Assembly: GCA_002790835.1 (NCBI GenBank)
Contig: PFVX01000064.1
Location: 1-51,454 of the forward strand
Direction: 5' to 3'
Source of the DNA: a bacterium CG_4_9_14_3_um_filter_65_15
Lineage (GTDB): Bacteria; Krumholzibacteriota; Krumholzibacteriia; LZORAL124-64-63
DNA length: 51,454 bases
The notes beneath the pieces were generated by a model. It was not told the origin of the DNA and made no database searches. It was given only the letters and a program-made list of their open reading frames with translations. The position numbers and the translations under genes are program-made. Positions 1 to 8,552 of this stretch are shown here, piece by piece (position 1 is the stretch's first letter; each line of letters starts with the position of its first letter).

Positions 1-1
1 C

Positions 2-85
2 TTCGCCAAACGACAGCAGGCCCTGGCGAAGTCGGTTAATTGCCTGGATGACCCGGCAAGTGCGGTGTTCTACGCGGCAACATAG
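2..85 (+). CDS. C-terminal end of an unidentified protein (partial)
   Basis: An open frame enters from the left edge of the window and ends at a TAG at 83-85, giving the last 27 residues (ending ...AVFYAAT). Third codon positions are fairly GC-rich, and a strong hairpin follows 11 bases later, as expected at the 3' end of a gene convergent with the next one. Too little is present to name a family. The frame could also be chance, so confidence is limited. Confidence 0.4.
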   Translation, partial: FAKRQQALAKSVNCLDDPASAVFYAAT

Positions 86-96
86 CCAAACACGAG

Positions 97-119
97 GGCC
101 CCGGGCAAAGCCCGGGGCC
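97..119. terminator. GC-rich hairpin between convergent genes
   Basis: A perfect 10-bp stem (GGCCCCGGGC / GCCCGGGGCC) with an AAA loop lies between the end of the partial plus-strand gene and the end of the minus-strand BNR gene. There is no T-tract on either side, so it is either a bidirectional terminator of the stem-only kind or a transcript-stabilising 3' hairpin. Confidence 0.55.
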
Positions 120-158
120 AAGGGAGAAGACGACTAATGGTTGACTAGCCGTTCCATA

Positions 159-3100
159 TCATTTGACCAGGGTCATCTTGTCCTGCAGGACGGTCTGGCC
201 GGCGGTCAGGCGGTAGAGGTACACCCCTGCCGCCGAGGTGCGCTCATGGTTGTCGCGGCCGTTCCAGGTCACGTCATGCGGGCCGGCGGTGAGGCGCCCG
301 TCGAGGAGGGTGCGCACCAGACGACCCCGGGCGTCGAAGATCTCCAGCTTGGCGCGACCGTCGGCCGGCAGATTGAAGGAGATCGTCGTCGCGGGGTTGA
401 ACGGATTCGGGTAGTTCTGGTTCAACACCATCGCGCGCGGGGTGTCGCCGGCTCCGGAAATGCCGTGGGGCGTGACGGCGACGTTGTCGATGGCCCAACC
501 CCACCCGTTCACGTAGGCGTCGGCAAAGAGCCGGAAGCGCAGCAGGATCACGTCTCCAGTGGTGAAAGTCTGGTTCAGGTCGATGGTCCGGTTGTGGTAC
601 ATACTCTCGTTGCCGTTCTGGGAGTTGAAGGCGCTTTCCCAGTCGGGATAGGCGCGGCAGTCCCAGGCGCCGGCAGGATCGAGGGTTTGCCACGTGATTC
701 CGTCCAGGGAACCTTCAACGGTCACGAAATCCCAGAAACCGGAGTCGCCGAACACGGTGCCCGGGTCGCCCGGTTCGACGATGGCGATCTCGTCAAAGGA
801 CAGGTCCGTCTGGGCGGCGATGACCACCGGCACCGTGAGCATGGCCACCGGTCCGCTGTTGTCGGCGTAGTTGTGCGGGCTGTGCAGGGCGGCGTTGGAG
901 AAACCGGCCGGAGTCTGGATGGAGAACCCGGTCATGGCAAAGTCGCCACCGGAATCCAGGTTGTTGCTGTACGTGAATTCCGGACTGCTCAGGGTGTAGA
1001 CATCGATGGATTTGAGGACGGAGTCATAGGTGCCGCCGTCCTTGAACCCCCGTGCGTACACCGAGCGGGTGGCGGTGGTCATTACGGGGACTTCCAGGGT
1101 TTCCAGCTGACGTGGGGCGTTGGCCGAGTAGGTCAGCACCTTGGAACCGTCCACGAAGACCTGGGTGGAATCGTAGGCGCTGCGGAGATTCATTTCGATG
1201 GCCAGGGACCCGGAGGGAGTCTGGTAAAGGTTTCCCAACAGGGGATTGAAGGTCAAGTTGGTCTCCAGGGCCGAATCGGTGGTGGTCCAGATTCCGCGAC
1301 CGTGGGTGGCCACGATGATCTCGTCCTCCACCGCCCGGATCATCCAGATGCCGACCGCGGGCAAGCCGTTGTTGGCCAGCGCCCAGGTGGCGCCGCCGTC
1401 CAGCGATTCCATCAGGCCGATTTCGGTTCCGACCCAGATGCGGTTGGCGTCGTTGGGCCAGACCAGCAGGTCGTAAACGGCCACGTCGGGGAAACCGTTG
1501 GTGCTGGTCGAACCGGTGCCGAAGCCCGAGATGTCCGCCCAGGTGGCGCCCAGGTCGGTGGTCTTGAGGATCTTGGGCCGTGCCGCGTAGGAGAACAGGG
1601 CGTAGGCGGTGTTGGCGTCGAAGGGGTCGGTGGCCAGGCCCGAGATGCGGCCCATGACCACGTCGGTGAAGTCGTTGGTCCCGGTGAAGGTGGCGCCGCC
1701 GTCGGTGGAGACCACGAGGCTGCCGGTGCCGTCCATGCGCGAGCCGGCCCAGACGATGTCGGGGTCGGCGCCCGAGACGCGCACGTCGTGGAACGAGCTG
1801 AGCGGGCCCCATTCACTCAGGGGGGTGGTGGACAGGGACCAGTTGCCGCCGAAGTCGGTGGATCGCCACACGCCCTGGGCGCCCACGGCGAAGACCACGT
1901 CGGGCCGGGCGTTGCTCTGGCCGATCTTGGTGATGAAGGGGGCGTTGCCGCTGCCGGTGTCGCCCAAACCGCTGGTGGCCGAGATCCAGGTGGCCCCGCC
2001 GTCCAGGGAACGCGCCAGGCCGTTGTACTGGTACCCGCCCATGACCCGCGTGGGGTCGTCGAAGTGCCAGTCGGTCTCGTAACCGTCGCCGCCGATCTTG
2101 GGCGACCAGGCGTCGGCGATGGTGGAGTTGGCCGGCGACATCCAGGTTCCGTTGTCCTGCATGCCTCCGATGTAGGCGCTGCCCCCGGGCATCTTGTCCA
2201 CACCGTAGAACTGGGTGGTGACCATGCCGTTGATGGGCATGGTGAATCCCGTTTCCCCGCCGGAGGTCCGCGTCAGACCGCCGTCGTTGGTGCCCAGCAG
2301 AAACCAGGGGCCGACCGCCGGCTGGATGACCGCCAGGAAGTGGTGGTCCGGATGCGGGTAGGAATAGCTGGCCATGGGAGTCGAGGTCCGGTTCGTGGAG
2401 CCGAGGGAATCCAGGACGATCTTGTAGAGCTCCGTTCCGCCGACGTAGACGATGGTGGGATCGCTCGGGTGGCAAACGATGGTGTTGTCATACCAGCCCT
2501 GGGAGCCCAGCCAGTTGGGCTCGGTGCCGCTTTCAAAGGTCTCGGTCCAGGTCGCGCCGGCGTCCAGCGACACCCAGAGCATGGCATGGCTCGAACCCTG
2601 GCTGGCGGCGTACAGGTAGTTGTGGTTCACCGGGGAGATCGCCATCTCGAAGCGGCCGACTGTGTCGGTGATCCCGCCGCTCGATGTGGACCAGGTCAGA
2701 CCCGCATCGGTCGACTTGTAGATGCCGACGTTGCGCACGCAGGCGTACTGAACGTTGAAGTCGGTGGGATCGGCCATGATCTGTTGGATCTGGCTGCCCA
2801 GGTTCAGGACCTCCGTCCAGGTTGCCCCACCGTCGGTGGAGCGGAAGATGCTGGATGTGGAATTCAGGCTCTGCTTGTAGGTGCCGGTGGTGGTGGACGC
2901 CAGCACCACATCGGGGTCGCTGGGGGAGACGATGATCCGCGAGACGTTGTTGAAGCGGGGATCGTCCAGGGTCGTGGCCAGCTGGGTCCAGGTGGCTCCG
3001 CGGTCGGCGGTTTTGAACATGCCGTTGCCGTTCATGGTGTCGATGTTGAAGTAGCTTTCGCCGGTGCCGGCGTACATCACGTCGTGGTTGCTGGCGGCCA

Positions 3101-3647
3101 TGGCGATGGACTGCACGGCCAGGTTGGGCAATGCATCGGTCAGGACCTGCCAGGTGGAGCCGCCGTCGGTGGTCTTCCAAACGCCGCCGCCGACGCTGGC
3201 GATGAACCAGGTCAGGCCCGTGGCGTCATCGGGGTCGACGATGATCCCGCGCGCGCGTCCGGCCACGTTTCCCGGTCCGCGGGCCGTCCAGGTGAGGGTC
3301 TTCTCGGCGAAGAACCGGTGGGGGGTCCGTTTCAGCTCCCGCGTCCGATAACCCGGCCTGTATTCCGGTTCGGTGCGGTCGCTGGGGATTCTCATCTCAT
3401 AAAGAATCTTGGTGAACACGTCGGGAGAATCGGCTCGGGGCTGGCCGTCCATTTCCGCCGCCATGCGATCAAGCTTTCTTTGCAGGCGGGGCGCTTCAGG
3501 AGAATCCGGCCCGGCATGTTTCAGCTGACGTTCAAGCTGGGCATAACGGGCTTCGGTCGGGGTAACGGAATCCCGGTCGGAGAAGACCAACCAGCCGGAC
3601 AAAGTGACAACGCTGACCAGGGCGAGCGAGAATAATAGGCGTTTCAT
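159..3647 (-). CDS. Secreted Asp-box (BNR/sortilin-like) repeat protein with FlgD-like C-terminal sorting tail
   Basis: 1162 residues from the ATG at 3647, which has AAGGTGA a few bases upstream. The frame opens further upstream (to 3791), but that part runs through the leader and lacks coding character. An N-terminal hydrophobic stretch (MKRLLFSLALV...) acts as signal peptide or anchor. About ten Asp-box motifs of the S/T-x-D-x-G-x-T-W type (for example KTTDGGSTW, RSTDGGATW, ESLDGGATW) predict one or two beta-propellers like those of sialidase- and sortilin-type proteins. Next comes a region resembling the MAM/immune-inhibitor-A type beta-sandwich (LFADAYVNGWGWAIDNVAV), and the last ~90 residues are a FlgD-like/type IX sorting tail with NQNYPNPFNPATTISF. 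Such proteins are exported and often surface-bound. No hydrolase active site can be named, so the ligand and enzymatic activity are unknown. Confidence 0.9.
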   Translation of the reverse strand: MKRLLFSLALVSVVTLSGWLVFSDRDSVTPTEARYAQLERQLKHAGPDSPEAPRLQRKLDRMAAEMDGQPRADSPDVFTKILYEMRIPSDRTEPEYRPGYRTRELKRTPHRFFAEKTLTWTARGPGNVAGRARGIIVDPDDATGLTWFIASVGGGVWKTTDGGSTWQVLTDALPNLAVQSIAMAASNHDVMYAGTGESYFNIDTMNGNGMFKTADRGATWTQLATTLDDPRFNNVSRIIVSPSDPDVVLASTTTGTYKQSLNSTSSIFRSTDGGATWTEVLNLGSQIQQIMADPTDFNVQYACVRNVGIYKSTDAGLTWSTSSGGITDTVGRFEMAISPVNHNYLYAASQGSSHAMLWVSLDAGATWTETFESGTEPNWLGSQGWYDNTIVCHPSDPTIVYVGGTELYKIVLDSLGSTNRTSTPMASYSYPHPDHHFLAVIQPAVGPWFLLGTNDGGLTRTSGGETGFTMPINGMVTTQFYGVDKMPGGSAYIGGMQDNGTWMSPANSTIADAWSPKIGGDGYETDWHFDDPTRVMGGYQYNGLARSLDGGATWISATSGLGDTGSGNAPFITKIGQSNARPDVVFAVGAQGVWRSTDFGGNWSLSTTPLSEWGPLSSFHDVRVSGADPDIVWAGSRMDGTGSLVVSTDGGATFTGTNDFTDVVMGRISGLATDPFDANTAYALFSYAARPKILKTTDLGATWADISGFGTGSTSTNGFPDVAVYDLLVWPNDANRIWVGTEIGLMESLDGGATWALANNGLPAVGIWMIRAVEDEIIVATHGRGIWTTTDSALETNLTFNPLLGNLYQTPSGSLAIEMNLRSAYDSTQVFVDGSKVLTYSANAPRQLETLEVPVMTTATRSVYARGFKDGGTYDSVLKSIDVYTLSSPEFTYSNNLDSGGDFAMTGFSIQTPAGFSNAALHSPHNYADNSGPVAMLTVPVVIAAQTDLSFDEIAIVEPGDPGTVFGDSGFWDFVTVEGSLDGITWQTLDPAGAWDCRAYPDWESAFNSQNGNESMYHNRTIDLNQTFTTGDVILLRFRLFADAYVNGWGWAIDNVAVTPHGISGAGDTPRAMVLNQNYPNPFNPATTISFNLPADGRAKLEIFDARGRLVRTLLDGRLTAGPHDVTWNGRDNHERTSAAGVYLYRLTAGQTVLQDKMTLVK

Positions 3648-3659
3648 GATGGGTTCACC

Positions 3660-3789
3660 TTCACGATTGCAGGCGATAGACCAACGGGCGAATACGGACT
3701 TCCAGTCCGCGGATTTTCCCCCTGTGCGCCGGATGCAGGCGCACTCCACTGGACACTCCGAGGCAGGGGAAACCCCGAGGCTACCCGTC
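3660..3789 (-). other. Structured 5' leader of the BNR gene, possible dispersed repeat
   Basis: Between the extended -10 at 3790-3798 and the start codon at 3647 lie three clear hairpins: GGGG-AAA-CCCC at 3766-3776, GTGCGCC/GGCGCAC at 3724-3744 and CGGACT-TCC-AGTCCG at 3695-3709. Conceptual translations of the region (SADWKSVFAR on the minus strand, NTDFQSADF on the plus strand) resemble, from memory, the TDxQS/DWKS-type peptides that dispersed intergenic repeats give in Planctomycetes and Verrucomicrobia annotations. It therefore may be a repeat element rather than a riboswitch. I see no known riboswitch signature. Confidence 0.4.
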
Positions 3790-3798
3790 ATTATATCA
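3790..3798 (-). promoter_or_regulatory. Extended -10 promoter of the BNR gene
   Basis: On the minus strand the sequence reads TGATATAAT, a perfect extended -10 (TGnTATAAT). The -35 at 17-bp spacing (TGGTAA) is weak, as is usual for extended -10 promoters. Transcription would start near 3783, leaving a leader of about 135 bases before the ATG at 3647. Confidence 0.5.
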
Positions 3799-3885
3799 GA
3801 ATTGAGGTTTGGTTACCAGCGGACCCGGCCGGGTCTGGGCGGTAAGTTGCGCAATGACTAGGAATTCCTGATTCAAAAGGAACTT

Positions 3886-4314
3886 CTAGTCCTGGTCCGA
3901 AACCTTGCGGCGGTCCTGCTTGCGCCGGGCGCGCCGGCGCTTGCCTTCCAGGCGTCGTTGCCGGGAAGCGGCGGTGGGTCGGGTCTTCTTGCGCACTCGA
4001 GGCGGCACGAGGGCGGCCCGCACCAGGGCCGCCAGCCGCTGCAGGGCCTCCTGCCTGTTGCGCCGCTGGCTGCGGTGGGTGTCGCAGCTGAGGATGAGGT
4101 CGCCGGGGATGGTCAGGCGAGGCGCGAGGGCGTTCAGCAGGCGCGCGCGCTGAAACTCGCTCAGCACGAGGCTTTGGGGGACGTTCCAACGTACCTGGAT
4201 CCGCGTGTCGGCGGTGTTCACATGCTGGCCGCCGGGCCCGGAGGACCGGCTGGCGGTGATCTCGAGTTCGGCGGCGGGGATCGTCACCCGAGAGGTGACC
4301 ACCAGGTCATCCAT
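3886..4314 (-). CDS. arfB: ArfB/YaeJ-type peptidyl-tRNA hydrolase for stalled ribosomes
   Basis: 142 residues, the usual length for ArfB (YaeJ, mitochondrial ICT1). The class I release-factor catalytic loop is intact (SSGPGGQHVNT, GGQ at residues 28-30). The C-terminal ~40 residues are very rich in Arg and Lys (KRRRARRKQDRRK), matching the basic tail that ArfB inserts into the empty mRNA channel. By family knowledge it hydrolyses peptidyl-tRNA on ribosomes stalled at the 3' end of a truncated mRNA, without needing a stop codon. It is a cytoplasmic, stand-alone gene transcribed divergently from the cupin. The absence of the codon-recognition domain of RF1/RF2 rules out an ordinary release factor. 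Confidence 0.93.
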   Translation of the reverse strand: MDDLVVTSRVTIPAAELEITASRSSGPGGQHVNTADTRIQVRWNVPQSLVLSEFQRARLLNALAPRLTIPGDLILSCDTHRSQRRNRQEALQRLAALVRAALVPPRVRKKTRPTAASRQRRLEGKRRRARRKQDRRKVSDQD

Positions 4315-4441
4315 GGCTCCGGAATCCTGACTGTCGGCCGCCTCCCGCTTTGCCGTCGGGAAGCCTGCGCCGGGCGATGAGTTGAGTTACCATGTCCACC
4401 ATATCCGACGACCCCCCAGGCCTCAACCGGAAGGACAGCGC

Positions 4442-4789
4442 GTGATCATCCGCAAGCTCGCCGACGTCGAAAAGACCTCCGTCGACATGGACGGCGTCAA
4501 GGGAATCACCAAGCAGCTCGTGATCGGAAGCGCCGACGGTGTGCCCGGCTTTTCGTTCCGGGTGTTCACCGTCGAGCCGGGCGGCCATTCGCAGCACCAC
4601 ACCCACGACCTGGAGCACCTGAACTACGTGATCAGCGGAAAGGGCGCCCTGGTCGACGGCGAGGGCAACCTCAACGCCATTTCCGCGGGCGAATTCGCCT
4701 TCGTCGCCCCGGGCGACGTGCACCAGTTCCGCAACACCGGCGACGAGCCTTTCGTGTTCATCTGCGCGGTGCCCCGCGAGTACGAATAG
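4442..4789 (+). CDS. Small single-domain cupin protein
   Basis: 115 residues from the GTG at 4442, chosen because AAGGACAG lies just upstream; the frame is open back to a TTG at 4382, but that extension is Pro/Arg-rich and unlikely. Both cupin motifs are visible: HHTHDLEHLNYVISGKG (metal ligands likely H53, H55 and H59 or E58) and GEFAFVAPGDVHQFRN (H94). It is a one-domain beta-barrel binding a divalent metal. Function within the superfamily (dioxygenase, isomerase, sugar or ligand sensor) cannot be read from the sequence, and the neighbours do not help. It is convergent with the S9 peptidase gene. Confidence 0.85.
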   Translation: MIIRKLADVEKTSVDMDGVKGITKQLVIGSADGVPGFSFRVFTVEPGGHSQHHTHDLEHLNYVISGKGALVDGEGNLNAISAGEFAFVAPGDVHQFRNTGDEPFVFICAVPREYE

Positions 4790-4792
4790 GAT

Positions 4793-4830
4793 CCGCCCCG
4801 GCCTTATTACGGCTCCACCGGCAGGGGCGG
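4793..4830. terminator. Possible bidirectional terminator hairpin
   Basis: CCGCCCC at 4793-4799 pairs with GGGGCGG at 4824-4830 around a 24-base loop containing the stop region of the minus-strand peptidase gene. It lies exactly between two convergent genes separated by 17 bases. There is no T-tract and the loop is long, so this is tentative. Confidence 0.3.
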
Positions 4831-6873
4831 TTCCGCACCGGCGGCGTCCTGCACGCCCAGCACATAGTGCCGGAACCACTCCAGTTCGCGGGTCTGGTAG
4901 TCGATCATGTGGCTCGGCCTGTTGATGCCGTGCCCTTCGCCGGGATACAGCACCAGCCGGCTGGGCACCCCGTTCAACTGCAGGTAGTGGAACATCTCGA
5001 TGGACTGGCGCGGATCCACCGGCTCGTCATCCAGACCGTGCATGACCAGGGTGGGGGTGGTGATGTCGCCGGCGCGCGAGGCGGGGCTGTGTTCCCACAT
5101 GCGCTGCAGATCCTCGTCCCACGGCCGCCGGTAGCTGTCGATGAAAAGCTGCGAGTTGTTCTGCCCCATGGCCGAGACGAAGTTCCAGATGCCGGCGATG
5201 GAGACCGCGGCCTTGAAGCGGTCGGTCCGGCTGACCACCACATCGGTCATCAGGCCGCCGTAGCTGTAGCCGGTGAAGCCCAACCGGCCCGGGTCGATGG
5301 TGCCGCGTTCGACCAGGGCGTCGACGGCCGCCATGATGTCCAGATAGTCGTCGGTGCCGAAATCCCGGTACACCCCGCGCAGAAATTCCTGTCCGTAGCC
5401 GGTCCCCCCGCGGGGATTGCAGATGAAGACCGCGAACCCGTCCTGGGCCAACACCTGCCAGGGGTAGCGGTTGGTCCAGGCGTTGCCGTAGCGGTAGAAG
5501 GGCCCGCCGTGCATCTCGATGATCGCGGGCAGGCGATCGTTCTCGTCGGCGCCCGGCGGCAAAAAGAGAAATCCCTCGACGAATCCGCCGTCGTGGCCGG
5601 GAAGGCGCAGCTTGCGGGCCGGCTGGAGGTCGAACCCGGCCACGGCGTCGTCGGTGCTGTCGATCGCCCGCACCTTGCGGCCCAGACGACCGGCATACAG
5701 GGTGCCCGGCTTGTCGAGCGCGGATTCGACATACGCGAATGCGCCGCCGCCCACGCTGAGGTTCGCGAGGTTACCCTCCAGAGCCGTCACCCTCTCGATT
5801 CCCCCCTTGCGCACATCCACGCGCACCAGGTCCAGGTTCGTGCCCTCGGCGGCGGACAGGTAGAGATACCGGCCTTGCGGTCCCCACTGGGGCGCCGCCT
5901 CAGGGGTGCTGCCCGAGCCCCCCAGGGTCCACGCGGTTTCCGGCGTCAGGTCGGTCACCTCGCCGCGGGCCATGTCCCGCAGCATGACGTCCTTGAGATT
6001 CAGGTAGGCCCGGTAGTCCGACTCGCGATCCATGAAGTACGCGAGCCGGGTACCGTCCGGCGACCAGGTGGGCAGGGAGCTGTGGCGATCGGGCGGAGTG
6101 ATGACCTCGGTCGTGCCGTCGGCCACCGTGATGAGGGCGATCTGCTGTTCCTCGTCGATGAGGCTGGAAAAGCGGGGGTTGAACGTCACCGCCAGGGACA
6201 TCCCGTCGGGCGACCAGGCGGCATCGTACGGATGCCACGGTGCGAAGGTCAGCTGCCGGGGCTCGGCGTCCTCGTCCGGGCCGTTCTTCTGCACCGGCAC
6301 GATCCACAGCTGCTGATACTCCTGCGGCTTTTCGATGCGGTCGTAGACCGTCCAATCCTCGCGATCCTCGTCCTCGGTGTCCGCGAGATTCTCGGCGTCT
6401 GCGGCGTCTGCGCGCTCGGCCGGATCGGCCAGCACGGCCAGGGAGGAGCCGTCGGGCGACCACCAGTAGGCCCCGACGCCGCCGTCGATGTCGGTGACCG
6501 GGCGCGGTTCGGTTCCGTCCAGGGGGTTGACCCACACCTGGGAGTTGCCGTCGACGGCGCGCAGGAAGCTCAAGGCTCCGTCGGGCCGCCAAGCCGGCGC
6601 CGAGACGTCGTCGTCGGTGAAAGTCAATTGCCGGGTGCCGCCCGATTCGACCTCGCCCAGCCACAACCGGGTGATGCGCTTGTCCTGTTCCAGGTCGCGT
6701 CGGCTCCAGGTGTAGGCGACGAAGGACCCATCGGGGCTGACACTGACGGCTCCCAGGGTCGGGATCTCCAGAAATTTCTCCAGGGTGAACTCGTCGCCCC
6801 ATGCGGGAGGGGAGGCTGCTCCCAGAATGAGAATTCCGCACAGAACCGGCAGAAGGGCGCGAGTGGTTCGCAT
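4807..6873 (-). CDS. Secreted S9 family peptidase (acylaminoacyl/dipeptidyl peptidase type)
   Basis: 688 residues from the ATG at 6873, preceded by TTGGAGGC. A signal peptide (MRTTRALLPVLCGILILGAA...) predicts export. Residues ~30-400 form a beta-propeller of PD40/WD40-like repeats (SPDGSFVAYTW, SPDGTRLAYF). Residues ~420-675 are an alpha/beta-hydrolase with the catalytic triad in place: Ser537 in GYSYGG, Asp616 in HGLDDEPV and His648 in GEGHG; the oxyanion segment is EMHGGPFYRYG. By family it cleaves short peptides or N-terminal dipeptides in the periplasm. An acidic insert (AERADAADAENLADTEDEDRED) near residues 152-173 is unusual but consistent with a propeller loop. The gene is divergent from the glucan cluster and probably unrelated to it. 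Confidence 0.93.
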   Translation of the reverse strand: MRTTRALLPVLCGILILGAASPPAWGDEFTLEKFLEIPTLGAVSVSPDGSFVAYTWSRRDLEQDKRITRLWLGEVESGGTRQLTFTDDDVSAPAWRPDGALSFLRAVDGNSQVWVNPLDGTEPRPVTDIDGGVGAYWWSPDGSSLAVLADPAERADAADAENLADTEDEDREDWTVYDRIEKPQEYQQLWIVPVQKNGPDEDAEPRQLTFAPWHPYDAAWSPDGMSLAVTFNPRFSSLIDEEQQIALITVADGTTEVITPPDRHSSLPTWSPDGTRLAYFMDRESDYRAYLNLKDVMLRDMARGEVTDLTPETAWTLGGSGSTPEAAPQWGPQGRYLYLSAAEGTNLDLVRVDVRKGGIERVTALEGNLANLSVGGGAFAYVESALDKPGTLYAGRLGRKVRAIDSTDDAVAGFDLQPARKLRLPGHDGGFVEGFLFLPPGADENDRLPAIIEMHGGPFYRYGNAWTNRYPWQVLAQDGFAVFICNPRGGTGYGQEFLRGVYRDFGTDDYLDIMAAVDALVERGTIDPGRLGFTGYSYGGLMTDVVVSRTDRFKAAVSIAGIWNFVSAMGQNNSQLFIDSYRRPWDEDLQRMWEHSPASRAGDITTPTLVMHGLDDEPVDPRQSIEMFHYLQLNGVPSRLVLYPGEGHGINRPSHMIDYQTRELEWFRHYVLGVQDAAGAEPPLPVEP

Positions 6874-6977
6874 GATCGAGCCTCCAATTAATTGATGCGC
6901 ATGGTCGGAAGATCCTTGGCCAAACTATCACTTTGGGAGCAATATGGAAATCCCCGGCTCGAGTGCGGCGACGCGCC

Positions 6978-7026
6978 TTGACACACGAATCCGGGTGAGG
7001 CATACTTTGATCGGTAACCGCACAAA
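6978..7026 (+). promoter_or_regulatory. Promoter of the lipoprotein-ROK-GH16 operon with an operator-like dyad
   Basis: TTGACA at 6978-6983 and CATACT at 7001-7006 are separated by exactly 17 bases. Immediately downstream, around the expected start site, is the interrupted dyad TTTG-AT-CGGTAACCG-CA-CAAA (7006-7026). Its core CGG-N3-CCG matches the operator found twice elsewhere in the cluster (15331-15343 and 21711-21723), but it lacks the flanking TT/AA. It would be suited to autoregulation of the ROK gene. Confidence 0.5.
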
Positions 7027-7091
7027 GTTGGTAGTCCGGTTCCCGCTTGTGCTCGAACCGCAACCTCATCCATCCGCTGGAGGCCTGGGCC

Positions 7092-8504
7092 ATGTCGTGC
7101 CGCAATCGCTCTTCCTTCCCCGTCGCCCTGGTCGTCGCCCTTGTCGGTGTCGTGCTCATGGCTTCCGGTTGCAGCAATCGCGACCTGACCGGTCTCGAGC
7201 AGGCCCGGGGCAACCGCAACCCGCTGGTGTTTGCCGACGGATATGACCCCGACGTCTATTTCCAGGCATTCTTCCAGACCCACATCACGGCCGTCAGCGT
7301 GGATTCGGTCTTCGCCCACGAAGGTCTTGCCCAGAACGGAGCGCGCTCCCTGAAGGTCAATGTTCCGCCATCCGGCTCGTCTCTGGGGTTGTATTCCGGC
7401 GGCGTGTTGACCTCCGGCGGCGGGCGCGACCTGGCCGACTTCAACGCCCTGACCTTTTACGCCCGGGCTTCCAGGTCCATCACCGTGGACTTTCTGGGCT
7501 TCGGCAACGACAACACCGGGGCCTCGCGGTACGAGGCGGGTCGGGGCGGCGTGGCCCTGTCCACTCCCTGGACCTTTGTGGTGGTTCCCATCCCCAACTC
7601 GGCCAAGCTCCTGAACGAGCGCGGGCTGTTCACTTTCGCCGAGGGACTGGAAGCCCCGTACTCCGACGGATACGACCTCTGGTTCGATGATGTGCACTAC
7701 GCCAAGCTCACCAACATCACCGACCCGCGGCCCATCATGCCATCGAGCAACAAGCAGTACTTCGTGGGTTCCCAGGCCACCATCGGGGGCACCCAGACGA
7801 CCTTCGACATCGACGGCGTCGACGTTGTGGTGGGTCACATGCCGGGATATTTCGATTTCAATTCCTCCGATCCGTCCGTAGCCCGCGTCGCCGGAACGGG
7901 GATCGAAGTGGTGGGCGAGGGGGTCGCCACGGTGACCGCCAATCTGGGTCCGGTCTCGGTAAACGGCGAGGTCACCCTCAACGCCTACCCGGCTCCTGCG
8001 GGCCCGGCCCCTGCGCCCACGCTGCCGGCGTCGGACGTGGTCTCCCTGTATAGCGACGCGTACAGCAACAACCCCGTCGACACCTGGAATCCGCACTGGA
8101 CCTATTCCACGGCCGAGGAGGGAACCTTCGTCCTGGACGGCGACAACATGCGCTCCTACTCGGCCCTGAATTTCGTGGGCATCGAGTTCCTGGGGAACAA
8201 GGTGGACGCCTCGGGGATGGATTATTTCCATATCGACGTGTTCGCGCCCTTCGGCTCGGAATTCAAGGTCAAGTTCGTGGTCTTCAGCGCGGGAAACGGC
8301 TTTCTGGGCCAGACCGAGCTGACCTTCAATGCGGCATCGGATCCGGCGTTCGTGCCGGGCCAGTGGTCGTCCCTGGACATCCCCTTGTCGGACTTTACTT
8401 TCCAGCCCGCCCAGGAGTCCCCGTGGTCGAGTATCGGGCAACTCGTGCTGAGCACGGCCGATGCCCAGCTGGTACTGCTCGACAACATGTACTGGCACCG
8501 CTAG
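7092..8504 (+). CDS. Lipoprotein with two carbohydrate-binding-like domains and a bacterial Ig-like domain
   Basis: 470 residues from the ATG at 7092, chosen because GGAGG lies 8 bases upstream. A lipoprotein signal ends in LMASGC with the lipidated Cys at residue 27. Residues ~40-215 form a beta-sandwich like CBM11/galactose-binding domains (DLADFNALTFYARAS..., then LWFDDVHYAK). Residues ~220-310 resemble a BIG2 Ig-like domain, and ~325-470 a second galactose-binding-like domain ending LLDNMYWHR. No catalytic motif is visible. Placed first in an operon with a ROK regulator and a GH16 beta-glucanase, it is probably an outer-membrane glycan-binding protein, the role SusD-like or SusE/F-like proteins play in Bacteroidota. 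Function is inferred from context and fold resemblance. Confidence 0.8.
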   Translation: MSCRNRSSFPVALVVALVGVVLMASGCSNRDLTGLEQARGNRNPLVFADGYDPDVYFQAFFQTHITAVSVDSVFAHEGLAQNGARSLKVNVPPSGSSLGLYSGGVLTSGGGRDLADFNALTFYARASRSITVDFLGFGNDNTGASRYEAGRGGVALSTPWTFVVVPIPNSAKLLNERGLFTFAEGLEAPYSDGYDLWFDDVHYAKLTNITDPRPIMPSSNKQYFVGSQATIGGTQTTFDIDGVDVVVGHMPGYFDFNSSDPSVARVAGTGIEVVGEGVATVTANLGPVSVNGEVTLNAYPAPAGPAPAPTLPASDVVSLYSDAYSNNPVDTWNPHWTYSTAEEGTFVLDGDNMRSYSALNFVGIEFLGNKVDASGMDYFHIDVFAPFGSEFKVKFVVFSAGNGFLGQTELTFNAASDPAFVPGQWSSLDIPLSDFTFQPAQESPWSSIGQLVLSTADAQLVLLDNMYWHR

Positions 8505-8552
8505 TTTCGGCGGGGAAAGTCACTACAAGGCAGCGGGAAAGGACCAGACAGG

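Noticed and set aside
141-3635. 1164-codon open frame on the plus strand
   Set aside because: It is antisense to the BNR protein, which has signal peptide, Asp-boxes and sorting tail. The plus frame is a Gly/Val/His-rich shadow typical of high-GC DNA.
3660-3790. Riboswitch (cyclic di-GMP type) in the BNR leader
   Set aside because: Hairpins are present but the conserved core of known classes is not.
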